DNA of 39,053 nucleotides, from assembly GCA_028292285.1 (NCBI GenBank), contig JAQGMP010000397.1, positions 1 to 39,053 of the forward strand, in the 5' to 3' direction. The translations under genes and the position numbers were made by a program. Shown here piece by piece: positions 24,375-32,284 of this stretch. The DNA is from Variovorax sp. (GTDB taxonomy: Bacteria; Pseudomonadota; Gammaproteobacteria; Burkholderiales; Burkholderiaceae_C). Every line of letters starts with the position of its first letter. Positions within the stretch are counted from its first letter, which is position 1. Below the pieces are notes generated by a model, which was not told the origin of the DNA, made no database searches, and worked only from the letters and a program-made list of their open reading frames with translations.

Positions 24375-25673
24375 ATGAATGCCAACAACGGCGAATTCTT
24401 CTCCGAGGCCTTGATGCGTGACATCAAGGACCGCTTCCATCACGTCGACCACGACATGACCGGCCGCGAGCGGCTGTACTTCGACAACGCAGGCGGTTCG
24501 TTTCGCCTGAAGGCGGCAACCGCGCAGTTCGCGCGCATCGACGCGGTGCCGGACAACCCCGAGCGCATCCACGAGGTCGCGCGTGTCCTGCAGGATGTCC
24601 AGGCGAGAGGTAGCGACGACTTCCGCGCCATCCTCAATGCGAGCGGCGGCAGCGTGTATGCATCGCTCACCGCGTCGGGCGGCATGTTCGACATGGTTCG
24701 CGCCATTGCCGATCACGTGCCGGGCACGAACATGGTGACGACGGCCCTGGAACACCCATCGTCGTTCGATGCGATGGCACTCTATGCCGAGCGCACGGGC
24801 AGAGAGCTTCGGGTCGCCGCGTCGAACCCGCTGACCGGCGGCGTCGATGTGGAGGCCATCGTCAGCCTGGTTGACCGGGACACCGCGCTGCTGAGCGTGA
24901 TCTACGCGTCCAACATTTCCGGGGCCAAGCTGGACGTCGAGCAGATCGTGAAAGAGGCGCGGCGCATCAAGCCGGACCTCTACATCGTGGTCGATGCGGT
25001 GCAGCATGCACCGCACGGTCTGGTCGACCTGCAGAAAACGCCGGTGGACGGCATCAACATCGCGCCTTATAAATTCTTCGGCTGCCGGGGTTCGGGCATG
25101 TCGTGGCTCTCGGAGCGCGCCTCGGTGCTGCCGCACCACAAGCTGGCCGGCAAGAACAAGGACTTCTGGGACCTGGGCAGCGCCGCAACGTGGCAGTTCG
25201 CAGTGGTGACGGAGATCGTCAATTACGTCTGCTGGCTCGGCGCGCAGTCGGTCTCCAACGCAGACAGGCGGGTGCTCTTCGCCAGCGGCATCCGGATGAT
25301 CGAACAACATGAGCGCGCACTCCTCGCGCGCATGCTCGATGGAGGCGAGAACATGCGGGGCCTGCGCCGCATGGAAGGCGTGCAGGTCTTTCTGGACAGC
25401 GAGGACCTGACCAGGCGCGACCTCATCCTCGCCATCGGCATCGAGGACCTGGAACATGCGCAGGCCGTTCGCGAATATGAAAAGCGCGGCGTCATCGTCT
25501 ATGAACGCGTGGCCACGAGCTTGTATTCCAAACGCATGCTGGACTCCTTCGGCCTTGCGGGCGCCGTGCGCGTCTCGCCGCTGCATTGCAATTCGGCGGC
25601 GGACGTGGACCGCTTCCTGGCGGTCACGGCGGAAATCATCCAGGCCGTGCGACACGTCGTCCCGTCCGCATGA
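24375..25673 (+). CDS. Aminotransferase class V-fold PLP-dependent enzyme
   Basis: 432 residues. The fold is that of class V aminotransferases and cysteine desulfurases: an N-terminal YFDNAGGSFRLK, HPSSFDA, a PLP-binding region VVDAVQHAPHGLVDLQ with the Schiff-base lysine most likely in IAPYKFFGCRG, and a C-terminal LHCNSAADVDRFL. The Lys context PYKFFG differs from the usual S.HK.. motif, suggesting an unusual subgroup; the substrate is unknown. The gene is divergent from a LysR regulator, typical of catabolic inducible units. The ATG at 24375 has only a weak GGAA before it. Confidence 0.9.
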   Translation: MNANNGEFFSEALMRDIKDRFHHVDHDMTGRERLYFDNAGGSFRLKAATAQFARIDAVPDNPERIHEVARVLQDVQARGSDDFRAILNASGGSVYASLTASGGMFDMVRAIADHVPGTNMVTTALEHPSSFDAMALYAERTGRELRVAASNPLTGGVDVEAIVSLVDRDTALLSVIYASNISGAKLDVEQIVKEARRIKPDLYIVVDAVQHAPHGLVDLQKTPVDGINIAPYKFFGCRGSGMSWLSERASVLPHHKLAGKNKDFWDLGSAATWQFAVVTEIVNYVCWLGAQSVSNADRRVLFASGIRMIEQHERALLARMLDGGENMRGLRRMEGVQVFLDSEDLTRRDLILAIGIEDLEHAQAVREYEKRGVIVYERVATSLYSKRMLDSFGLAGAVRVSPLHCNSAADVDRFLAVTAEIIQAVRHVVPSA

Positions 25674-25939
25674 GTTTTCGTCTGGCAGCGATGTGACCGG
25701 CTCATCGGCAACGTCGCGGCGTCGGCGCTGGCGCGCCGTCACGGCGTCCGACCGCAACGCGCGCCGGCAACGGCAACAACTTCTGCGATGCCGCCGAAGT
25801 TCTCTCGGGCCTGCGCCAAACGGTCAAGACTCTGTCACGCCACGCGGGCAGAGCCCCCGGCCCCGCAGTGGACCGCGGTGTGCGGCACACCGGTTGGCGG
25901 GTTGCGTGCACCTCGCCCTGCGCGATCGGTGGAATCCGT
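25674..25939. other. Non-coding region before the SOS-like promoter
   Basis: About 270 bases downstream of the aminotransferase gene, with no recognisable ORF. It leads into the promoter and LexA-type box listed below. Confidence 0.4.
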
Positions 25940-25969
25940 CTGACAGGGCGGTCCCTGTTTTTTTATACA
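25940..25969 (+). promoter_or_regulatory. Sigma70-type promoter overlapping a LexA-type box
   Basis: CTGACA (25940-25945), an 18-base spacer and TATACA (25964-25969) form a plausible -35/-10 pair. The -10 element lies inside the LexA-type palindrome, the usual geometry of SOS-repressed promoters. It precedes the DUF3072 gene by about 30 bases. Confidence 0.5.
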
Positions 25970-25970
25970 G
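25955..25970. promoter_or_regulatory. LexA (SOS) box, CTGT-N8-ACAG
   Basis: The sequence CTGTTTTTTTATACAG has the full CTGT-N8-ACAG frame and A/T-only centre of the E. coli-type LexA operator, which betaproteobacteria also use. It lies 32 bases before the GTG of the DUF3072 gene and over its -10 element. No other site in the window has an exact CTGT-N8-ACAG. Confidence 0.7.
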
Positions 25971-26001
25971 GATGTGCCCATCAACCCTCAAGGAGCACCG
26001 A

Positions 26002-26229
26002 GTGACCGACAAGACGACCCAGGCGCATGCCGCGCAAAGCAACATGGAAAAGGATCCCAAAGACTGGGTCACGGGCGATGAGCCGATGACCGGTGCCCAG
26101 CGCTCCTATCTCAAGACCCTGTCCGAAGAGGCCAAAGAGAAAGTCGATGACAACCTCACGAAGGCCGAGGCATCACGGCGCATCGAGGAGCTGCAAGCGG
26201 AGACAGGCCGCGGCAAAGAGGCGCGGTAG
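26002..26229 (+). CDS. DUF3072 domain protein
   Basis: 75 residues. The C-terminal MTGAQRSYLKTLSEEAKEKV then NLTKAEASRRIEELQ is the DUF3072 motif. It starts at GTG 26002, which has a strong AAGGAG seven bases upstream; the longer track frame has no good start. Function is unknown. A LexA-type box and promoter lie directly upstream, so it may be DNA-damage inducible. The VOC gene follows 54 bases downstream on the same strand, likely as an operon. Confidence 0.85.
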   Translation: MTDKTTQAHAAQSNMEKDPKDWVTGDEPMTGAQRSYLKTLSEEAKEKVDDNLTKAEASRRIEELQAETGRGKEAR

Positions 26230-26283
26230 CGCCGGCAGGCGCTGGACGCCCTACGGCGGCGGTCATTCGATGGCAAAGCAGCG

Positions 26284-26733
26284 ATGTACGCACACATCCA
26301 GCTCGGCGTGAGCAATCTTCGGGCCGCGTCCGCCTTTTATGACGCCGTGCTCGGGGAGTTGGGTCTGTCGCGCTTCACGGATCTCGACGCGGTCGGGCCC
26401 GCTGGCGTCATATGGCGCCAGCCCACATCCCGCTGGCCCCAGTTCGTTGTCAATCTTCCGCTGAACGGTGAGGCCGCCAACCCGGCAAACGGATCCCAGG
26501 TGAGTTTCCTCGCCACCACCACGGCGCAGGTCGACGCGGCCTGGGCGGCAGCGCTTGCCAACGGAGGAGTCGACGCGGGACGACCGGGCTTTCGTGAGCG
26601 CTATGCCCGCGACTTCTATGCGGCCTACTGCACGGACCCCGAAGGTCACAAGCTCTGCTTTGCGTGCACAGCCGGTGACCGAGTGGGGACCGAACGCCGC
26701 CGTCCGGGTGGGCGGGGCCCGTCTGTCATTTAA
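26284..26733 (+). CDS. VOC-family (glyoxalase/bleomycin-resistance-like) protein
   Basis: 149 residues. The start MYAHIQLGVSNLRAASAFYD and the C-terminal YAAYCTDPEGHKLCF fit the two beta-alpha-beta-beta-beta modules of the vicinal-oxygen-chelate fold. Metal-ligand candidates are His4 and Glu in DPEGHKL. The last ~20 residues are low-complexity basic. Family members are dioxygenases, lyases or antibiotic-binding proteins; the substrate is unknown. It follows the DUF3072 gene and probably shares its promoter. Confidence 0.85.
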   Translation: MYAHIQLGVSNLRAASAFYDAVLGELGLSRFTDLDAVGPAGVIWRQPTSRWPQFVVNLPLNGEAANPANGSQVSFLATTTAQVDAAWAAALANGGVDAGRPGFRERYARDFYAAYCTDPEGHKLCFACTAGDRVGTERRRPGGRGPSVI

Positions 26734-26819
26734 CGGGGTGGGCGAGGTGACGCAGACGGCGAGGAGTGGATCGAGACGGCGGCCGACGGTCCGTCGCGCG
26801 GCGTTCGGTGCGGCATGCG

Positions 26820-29408
26820 TCAGCGTCCCGGTTTGAACCCCAGCGCTTGCATCGGCCGGGACAGCGTCTGTTTGGCTTTCCAGTAGTCAGCCCATGGATC
26901 GATCTTCTGGAATGACAGATGTTCCCGCGCGGTGGCGATAGTCCACTGTGCACCGCCCTTGAGCTTTACGAGGTCATCCCAGGCAACCGGCATGGATACG
27001 CCCAGGCCCGGCCGGGCGCGCGCCGAGAAGGCCGCCGCGGTGGTGGCGCCGTGTCCGTTGCGCAGGTAGTCGACGAACAGCTTGCCGATCCGGTTGGCTG
27101 GACCGCTCTTGGCGACGAAGCGCGAAGGAATTGTCTGCGCCAGGTGCTGCACGATTGCCTTAGAGAACGCGTTGACGGTGTCGTAGCCGGTCCGCGGAGC
27201 CAGCGGCACCACGACGTGCAGTCCCTTGCCGCCGCTGGTCTTGAGCCAGGCTTGGAGACCCAAAGCCGAAAGCAAGGTGCGGGTGAGGCTGGCCGCTTCC
27301 TGGATGTGCTCCCAGGTGGTTCCCTCGCCGGGGTCCAGGTCGAAGATCATCCGGTCGGGTTTGTCGATGGCTTTCTTTGTCGAGTTCCATGTGTGGAATT
27401 CAATGACGTTGAGCTGCGCGGCGCCCGCCAGCGCCTGGGCGTTGCCGACCTCCAGCAGCGATGCATGGCCGGGCCACAGCGCGGCATCCAGTTCCGTGAT
27501 GCCGGGGATGCCGATCTTCTCTCCGTGCTTCTGGAAAAAGAGCTGGCCACCGACGCCTTGCGGGCCCCGCACCAGCGACACCGGCCGGCCCGTCAGGTGC
27601 GGCAGGATGAAGTCCGCCACAGACTCGTAGTAGCGCACCAGGTCCAATTTGGTCAGCCCGGATGCCGCATCGATCACGCGTTCGCCGTGACTGACCTTGA
27701 CGCCGCTCGACGTCCTGGCCGGAGCGCTCTTCCTTGACGCAACGTTGCCGACGTCTTTCGCGGTCTCGCGCACGATGAGGTCGGCCGCCTTGTCGGCGCG
27801 AAGGCTCAGGAACGACGCGTGGCGGATCTGGCCATCAGGCGTCCATTCCGCAAACGTGACCTCGGCCACCAGCACGGGTTGAACCCAGCGCTCCGCACTG
27901 GCGGCCCGCTTTGACCAGCGCCCTGGCCGGGACGGCCCCGCGGCGAAGGGTGCCTTCACGAGGTGCAGCGGCTCGAGCTTGAGCTTCAGTTCGTGCGCCG
28001 TGTCGGTGTCCCACCCGGTGCCGACGCTGCCCGCGGACACCAGTTGCCCGTCGGGCGCATGGACACCGAGCAGCAGGCTGCCAATCTGCGTGCTGTTGTC
28101 GCTGCGATCGGTGTAGCCGCAGACGACGAACTCCTGACGCAGCTTGCATTTCAGCTTGAGCCAGGCATCGGTGCGGCGCGAGGCATAGGGCGCATCGGCG
28201 CGCTTGGCGATCACGCCCTCCAGGTTCAGGCGGCAAGCAGACGACAGGATGGAGGCGGGGTCGGCTTCGAAGTCGGCGCTGAAGCGCACGTGCTCGGTCG
28301 ACTTCTGGTCGAGCAGGGCCTTCAGCAAGTGGCGCCGATCGCGTTGCGCGACGGCACGCAGGTCGTAGCCTTCGAAGAACGGAACGTCGAAGAGGAAGTA
28401 GACGATCTTCTCGGCACCGTGTCCGCGATCAAAGGCATTCTGAAGCGCATTGAAATCCGGCGTACCGTTCGCGCCGGGCACCACGATCTCGCCGTCCAGC
28501 CAGCCCGACTTCAGCCCCAGCTGCTCGAGTTCTTCGACGAGCGCGGGCATTTTGGCGGACCAGTCGTGGCCACCGCGGGTGATAAGTCGGGCCTTGCCCT
28601 TGTCGATCCGCGCCATGATGCGATAGCCATCGAACTTGATCTCGAAGATCCATTCGCCTTGCGAGGGCACGCCCGCCGCGAGCGTGGCCAGTTGCGGCGA
28701 GAGCTTCTCGGGCAGCATGGCCTTGACGGCACCCGTCGGTTTGGCATTGCCATCCGCCGCGGCCGCGCGCGACGCGCGGCCTGCGACGGGCGGATCCTCG
28801 AGGGCATCGGCGTTGCGCTTCGGCGCGCGCGTCAGCGCATCCTCATCGTGCTTCCTAATCACGCTGTCGGGCAGCGCACTGACGACGTCGTATTCGGACT
28901 TCGGCCGCGCGAACGCGTCGCGCTTCTTGAACAGGATCCATGGCTCCTGTTTCTCGCCCCCCTTGGCGATTCTCACCAGTTCCCATAGGCCCTGCAGTTT
29001 GTGGCCGTGGAGCTTGAAGAGAACCTTGCCGGCAGCCATTGCCAGCCGGGGGTCGCCGACGGGTTCCCAGGTTCCATGGTCCCAGACGATGACCTCGCCC
29101 GCACCGTACTGTCTGGGCGGGATCGTGCCTTCAAAGGAACCGTACGACAGTGGATGGTCTTCTACATGGATCGCCATGCGCTTGTCGAGCGGATCGAAGC
29201 TTGGCCCCTTGGGCAATGCCCAGGACACCAGCACGCCGCCAAGTTCCAGGCGGAAGTCGTAGTGCAGTCGGCTCGCCGCATGCTTCTGTATGACGAACGT
29301 GAGCGCGCGGTCCTTGACCCGGGCATCCTGGACTTGCTCGCCGCGCGGCTCGCGTGTGACCGCGAAATCGCGCATCGCCCGGTAGCGCGCCAGCGGCCCG
29401 TCAGTCAT
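26820..29408 (-). CDS. ligD: Multidomain ATP-dependent DNA ligase D
   Basis: 862 residues in the order phosphoesterase-ligase-polymerase. The N-terminal 3'-phosphoesterase domain has RLHYDFRLELGG and IHVEDHPLSYGSFEG. The ligase has the adenylation lysine in EIKFDGYRI (Lys about 258), FLFDVPFFEG, EGVIAKRADAPY and WLKLKC. The C-terminal primase/polymerase has IFDLDPGEGTTWEH and KTSGGKGLHVVVPL. LigD repairs double-strand breaks with Ku by non-homologous end joining. I chose the ATG at 29408 with GAGGG upstream; the long track ORF reads into the next gene. No Ku gene is present in the window. The gene follows DUF3606 after 35 bp. Confidence 0.96.
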   Translation of the reverse strand: MTDGPLARYRAMRDFAVTREPRGEQVQDARVKDRALTFVIQKHAASRLHYDFRLELGGVLVSWALPKGPSFDPLDKRMAIHVEDHPLSYGSFEGTIPPRQYGAGEVIVWDHGTWEPVGDPRLAMAAGKVLFKLHGHKLQGLWELVRIAKGGEKQEPWILFKKRDAFARPKSEYDVVSALPDSVIRKHDEDALTRAPKRNADALEDPPVAGRASRAAAADGNAKPTGAVKAMLPEKLSPQLATLAAGVPSQGEWIFEIKFDGYRIMARIDKGKARLITRGGHDWSAKMPALVEELEQLGLKSGWLDGEIVVPGANGTPDFNALQNAFDRGHGAEKIVYFLFDVPFFEGYDLRAVAQRDRRHLLKALLDQKSTEHVRFSADFEADPASILSSACRLNLEGVIAKRADAPYASRRTDAWLKLKCKLRQEFVVCGYTDRSDNSTQIGSLLLGVHAPDGQLVSAGSVGTGWDTDTAHELKLKLEPLHLVKAPFAAGPSRPGRWSKRAASAERWVQPVLVAEVTFAEWTPDGQIRHASFLSLRADKAADLIVRETAKDVGNVASRKSAPARTSSGVKVSHGERVIDAASGLTKLDLVRYYESVADFILPHLTGRPVSLVRGPQGVGGQLFFQKHGEKIGIPGITELDAALWPGHASLLEVGNAQALAGAAQLNVIEFHTWNSTKKAIDKPDRMIFDLDPGEGTTWEHIQEAASLTRTLLSALGLQAWLKTSGGKGLHVVVPLAPRTGYDTVNAFSKAIVQHLAQTIPSRFVAKSGPANRIGKLFVDYLRNGHGATTAAAFSARARPGLGVSMPVAWDDLVKLKGGAQWTIATAREHLSFQKIDPWADYWKAKQTLSRPMQALGFKPGR

Positions 29409-29443
29409 GGCTGCCCTCGGAAGAACCGGCCGCGAACGCCACC

Positions 29444-29620
29444 TTACTTCTTGCCGAGGTGTTTTCGCACGGCGTCGGCCGAGTTTCCTACGGCCTTGAC
29501 CGCCGCGCGCAATTGCTCTGGTGTGCAACCGAGGCTCTTGCACCAGTCGCGCAGCTCGTAGTCCTCTTTCAGGCTGATCAGCTTGCGGTCCTGTGCCGTC
29601 TTGCTGGTGTCGTCGCTCAT
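29444..29620 (-). CDS. DUF3606 small protein
   Basis: 58 residues, below the size limit of the track and hidden behind another frame. The protein runs MSDDTSKTAQDRKLISLKED, then YELRDWCKSLGCTPEQLRAA and a VKAVGNSADAVRKHL end. This is the DUF3606 pattern (a two-helix small protein). AAGGAG precedes the ATG by seven bases. It lies 35 bases upstream of ligD on the same strand, suggesting an operon. Function is unknown; the family often sits near repair or stress genes. Confidence 0.9.
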   Translation of the reverse strand: MSDDTSKTAQDRKLISLKEDYELRDWCKSLGCTPEQLRAAVKAVGNSADAVRKHLGKK

Positions 29621-29734
29621 CTCTGGCTCCTTTTTTGTGAATGCAAAGAAGCAACATAGCCAGCCGCGACGAGCCCGCTTGTAGGGCGATGCCCAAGAAA
29701 CAAGCAGCTTTCCGGCCAGGCTGGACGCACGTCG

Positions 29735-30505
29735 TCAGTTCCTGAGTTCGACCCACGCCGGGGCGTGATCGCTGCTGCCCTCCAGGCCGCGGACGGCGCG
29801 ATCCGCGCCCGCGCGCCGCATGCGCCGCGCCACGCTCGGGCTGAGAAGCAGGTGGTCGATGCGCATCCCGGCGTCACGCGGCCAGCGGTTGCGCAGATAG
29901 CTCCAGAACGTATAGATTGACTTGTGCGGCGACTGGCGATGCAGCGCGTCGGTCCATCCCGCCTCAAGCAGCTCCCGATAGGCCGCACGCGGCGCCGGCT
30001 GAAGCAACGCGTTATCGACGAAGGAGCGCGTGGCATAGATGTCCGCATCGGTCGGCACCACGTTGTAGTCTCCGGCCAGTACCGCCGGGTGGCCCGACGA
30101 GAGCAGCGTGGCTGCGTGCGCGTTGAACCGCTTGAACCAGTCGAGCTTGTAGGCGAACTTGGGACCGGGCTGCGGGTTGCCGTTGGGCATGTAGCAGCAG
30201 CCGATGACCACGCCCTGCACGGCCGCTTCCAGATACCGAGCTTCCTTGTCCGACGGATCGCCCGGCAGCCCGCGCCTCACTTCCAATGGCATCTCCCTGG
30301 CCAGAATGGCGACGCCGTTCCAGCTGGTCTGCCCCAGCACCAGCGCTTCGTAGCCCATGGAGCGGACCTCCTCATACGGGAATGCAGCGGAGGTGCACTT
30401 GAGCTCCTGCAAACACACGACGTCCGGGGACGTCACATCGAGCCACGCGCGCAACGTCTCGAGTCGCTTGCGGACATTGTTGATGTTGTACGTCGCGATG
30501 CGCAA
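29735..30505 (-). CDS. xthA: Exodeoxyribonuclease III
   Basis: 256 residues. All exonuclease-endonuclease-phosphatase motifs are present: MRIATYNINNVRKR, VVCLQELKCT, AGDYNVVPTDADIY, the MRIDHLLLS segment and SSDHAPAWVEL. It is an AP endonuclease/3'-5' exonuclease acting in base excision repair in the cytoplasm. It lies 115 bases downstream of DUF3606-ligD in the same orientation order, that is, upstream on the reverse strand. A possible small ORF begins the transcript. Confidence 0.95.
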   Translation of the reverse strand: MRIATYNINNVRKRLETLRAWLDVTSPDVVCLQELKCTSAAFPYEEVRSMGYEALVLGQTSWNGVAILAREMPLEVRRGLPGDPSDKEARYLEAAVQGVVIGCCYMPNGNPQPGPKFAYKLDWFKRFNAHAATLLSSGHPAVLAGDYNVVPTDADIYATRSFVDNALLQPAPRAAYRELLEAGWTDALHRQSPHKSIYTFWSYLRNRWPRDAGMRIDHLLLSPSVARRMRRAGADRAVRGLEGSSDHAPAWVELRN

Positions 30506-31012
30506 AGCGGCGCCTGCTCAGGGTCGCGCCGCCGGCTTCGCCAATGGCGCTTTTACCTTGGCGGTCAGGGCAACCCACGTCTGGTAGTCGAACAAGAGCA
30601 AGCACCTGCCTGAACCCGAGACAGTGGGCGCCTTGGTTGCGCGCCGCGTTTCGACACGCTGTGGCGGCAAGGCAAGATCGAGATGGGACTGACGCTCTTT
30701 TCTCATCCCCGAATCATCGTCGGAACGACCGGACGGTCCGTAGGTCGAAGCCGAATTTGGGCGCCAATCCCAGTGGTTGGCTGTCGACCGGCAACCGGCC
30801 GGTGGCGCTCATCTGGAACGCACGCGCGGCCACGGCAGGATGGTGGGCATCGATACAGGGAGGTGCATTGACGACGACCCAAACCATGAAACCGTGGACA
30901 GTTCAGCGCGCGCGTGGCTCGATGGCACTTGAAATCCGGCTCGCCTGCCGTAGATCGGGTCAGGGTTGCATTCTCCCTGCAGCCCCGCGGAACCCACAGA
31001 AAGGAGTTGATC
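30506..31012. other. Spacer with weak ORFs
   Basis: About 500 bases. On the reverse strand it contains a 62-codon frame listed separately. On the forward strand it holds a weak promoter-like pair (TTGAAA 30929-30934, 16-base spacer, TAGATC) upstream of the paralogue gene. Nothing else stands out. Confidence 0.4.
30518..30706 (-). CDS. Small hypothetical protein upstream of xthA
   Basis: A 62-residue frame ending 12 bases before the xthA start. The middle part CLLLFDYQTWVALTAKVKAP looks like a genuine short protein rather than a shadow. The N-terminus is basic. No ideal ribosome-binding site is visible for ATG 30706, so the true start may be elsewhere. It would be co-transcribed with xthA. 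I do not recognise a family with certainty. Confidence 0.45.
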   Translation of the reverse strand: MRKERQSHLDLALPPQRVETRRATKAPTVSGSGRCLLLFDYQTWVALTAKVKAPLAKPAARP

Positions 31013-31243
31013 ATGTCTTCAGGGTTTGTCTCTTCCCGCTCGCGGACCGAAGGACGGACTCGCACGGCGATGAGCCGAGGCGCCGGCAGGCCCGTCATGA
31101 GCGAAAAACAGATCGAGGCGTACCTTATCGCTCGTGATGCGCTGCGCGCTATGCGGCGGGCTCGTTGGTCCTCGCCGCGCGTCCAAGCATCCGGCTTCAT
31201 CGGAGGCACCCGAGGAAGTCATCGTCCATTCTTGCAGTCGTAA
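31013..31243 (+). CDS. Small protein, paralogue of the 6.4-kb gene
   Basis: 76 residues. The core GRPVMSEKQIEAYLIARDAL, then RAMRRARWSS, aligns with GRRAMSTRELQAYLAARDTL and RRVRRTSS of the gene at 6384. The serine-rich N-terminus and the AAAGGAGTTGATCATG leader (versus AAGGAGTTGATGATG) are also shared. A TTGAAA/TAGATC pair with 16-base spacing sits about 57 bases upstream, similar in layout to the promoter of the other copy but weaker. The function is unknown. Confidence 0.7.
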   Translation: MSSGFVSSRSRTEGRTRTAMSRGAGRPVMSEKQIEAYLIARDALRAMRRARWSSPRVQASGFIGGTRGSHRPFLQS

Positions 31244-31846
31244 GCGGCCACGTCAGCTGTCGACAGACCGGGGGCTCGCGCAAGGACTTCCATGATCGAC
31301 GCCGCAGCGCCGAGCTATGTCCGTGTGCCCGCTGACTTCGGCGCCTTCGGAGCGCGCCGCCGCCGACGACACGGCATGTACGACCGCCCAGCCCACAACG
31401 GTCTCACCAAGCGTCCAGCCTCATCGGACAACCGCGCGGTCGTCGGTGTTCTCGCACTGGCCCGACGAAGCCGCATCCTGGCGGATGGCATGACGGCCGC
31501 CAACGCCTCGGCTCGACCGACGCGGTTGCGGCGCGTGTCACGATCCGCACCGACACACGGTCGCTCCCTTCATCTCGAAAAGGTCACCATCGAGTTCAAG
31601 CCGGCCGCGCCAAGTCGCTCCATTGGGCGGGCAGACCCGCCATGCGAGTTGTCCTCGCTCCCACCGGCTCAAGGGCCACGCTGCCGGAGACGAGACCGCG
31701 CTGGAAAGACGCTGGCGCGCCTTCTCAGCGACCCCGGTGATTTGAGCCACCTGATCCGGCGACGCCCGCCTCGCGGCGCAAGCCCTGCTCCTCCCGCGCC
31801 GCGGTGGTGCCACGATGAACACAGTCCATGACGATGCAGGGCCGAG
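31244..31846. other. Spacer without a recognisable gene
   Basis: About 600 bases. A 179-codon forward frame (31292-31831) crosses it but is arginine- and proline-rich with no domain. I treat it as a GC-rich shadow. No RNA or repeat is visible. Confidence 0.4.
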
Positions 31847-32104
31847 TCAGGACCGGGTGGTGAACGCCGAGTCTGTCGGCGCTGTCCGCCGGTCGCCTTG
31901 GTGGTCGGAGCCTCGAGCCGGCACTGGCTTGATGTCCAGGGCGTCGAATCCGCCGACCCCATTGGATTTTGCGCGTCGCCGGCTCTCGGCTTCGTACATG
32001 TGCGCCATCCCGAGCGCCTTCTGGTTTCCCTGCAAAGCCTTCCCGCGCCAAACAATGGCTTTGACTTGGATTTCGTCGTCGGTCAGATCGTTAAGTGGAG
32101 TCAT
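31847..32104 (-). CDS. Conserved small hypothetical protein
   Basis: 85 residues. The N-terminal half MTPLNDLTDDEIQVKAIVWR, GKALQGNQKALGMAHMYEAE and RRR reads as a helix pair common in small Burkholderiales proteins that I recall but cannot name. The C-terminal third is low-complexity. No good ribosome-binding site is seen at ATG 32104. It lies immediately downstream of the autotransporter remnant on the same strand. Confidence 0.6.
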   Translation of the reverse strand: MTPLNDLTDDEIQVKAIVWRGKALQGNQKALGMAHMYEAESRRRAKSNGVGGFDALDIKPVPARGSDHQGDRRTAPTDSAFTTRS

Positions 32105-32284
32105 GGAAATATTGTCAGTGCCTGAGTCGTAGTACGAACTTTGAATGCGCGCAGCGGCTTGCCGATGAAGCGAACGAATTCACGCTGGTGTTCAGAGCTT
32201 TCGATTCCGACCAGAACGCGCAAGTCTGCCCTGTTGCTTTTCAGAATCTCAGACTCACGCCCAGTGAGCCCCGGACGGACGACT

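Noticed and set aside
24354-25757. 467-residue reverse ORF
   Set aside because: Antisense shadow of the class-V aminotransferase gene.
27963-28988. 341-residue forward ORF
   Set aside because: Shadow of ligD; composition is typical of antisense GC-rich frames.
31292-31831. 179-residue forward ORF after the 31.0-kb gene
   Set aside because: Although an AAGGAC stretch precedes it, the protein is Arg/Pro/Ser-rich without domain or secondary-structure pattern.
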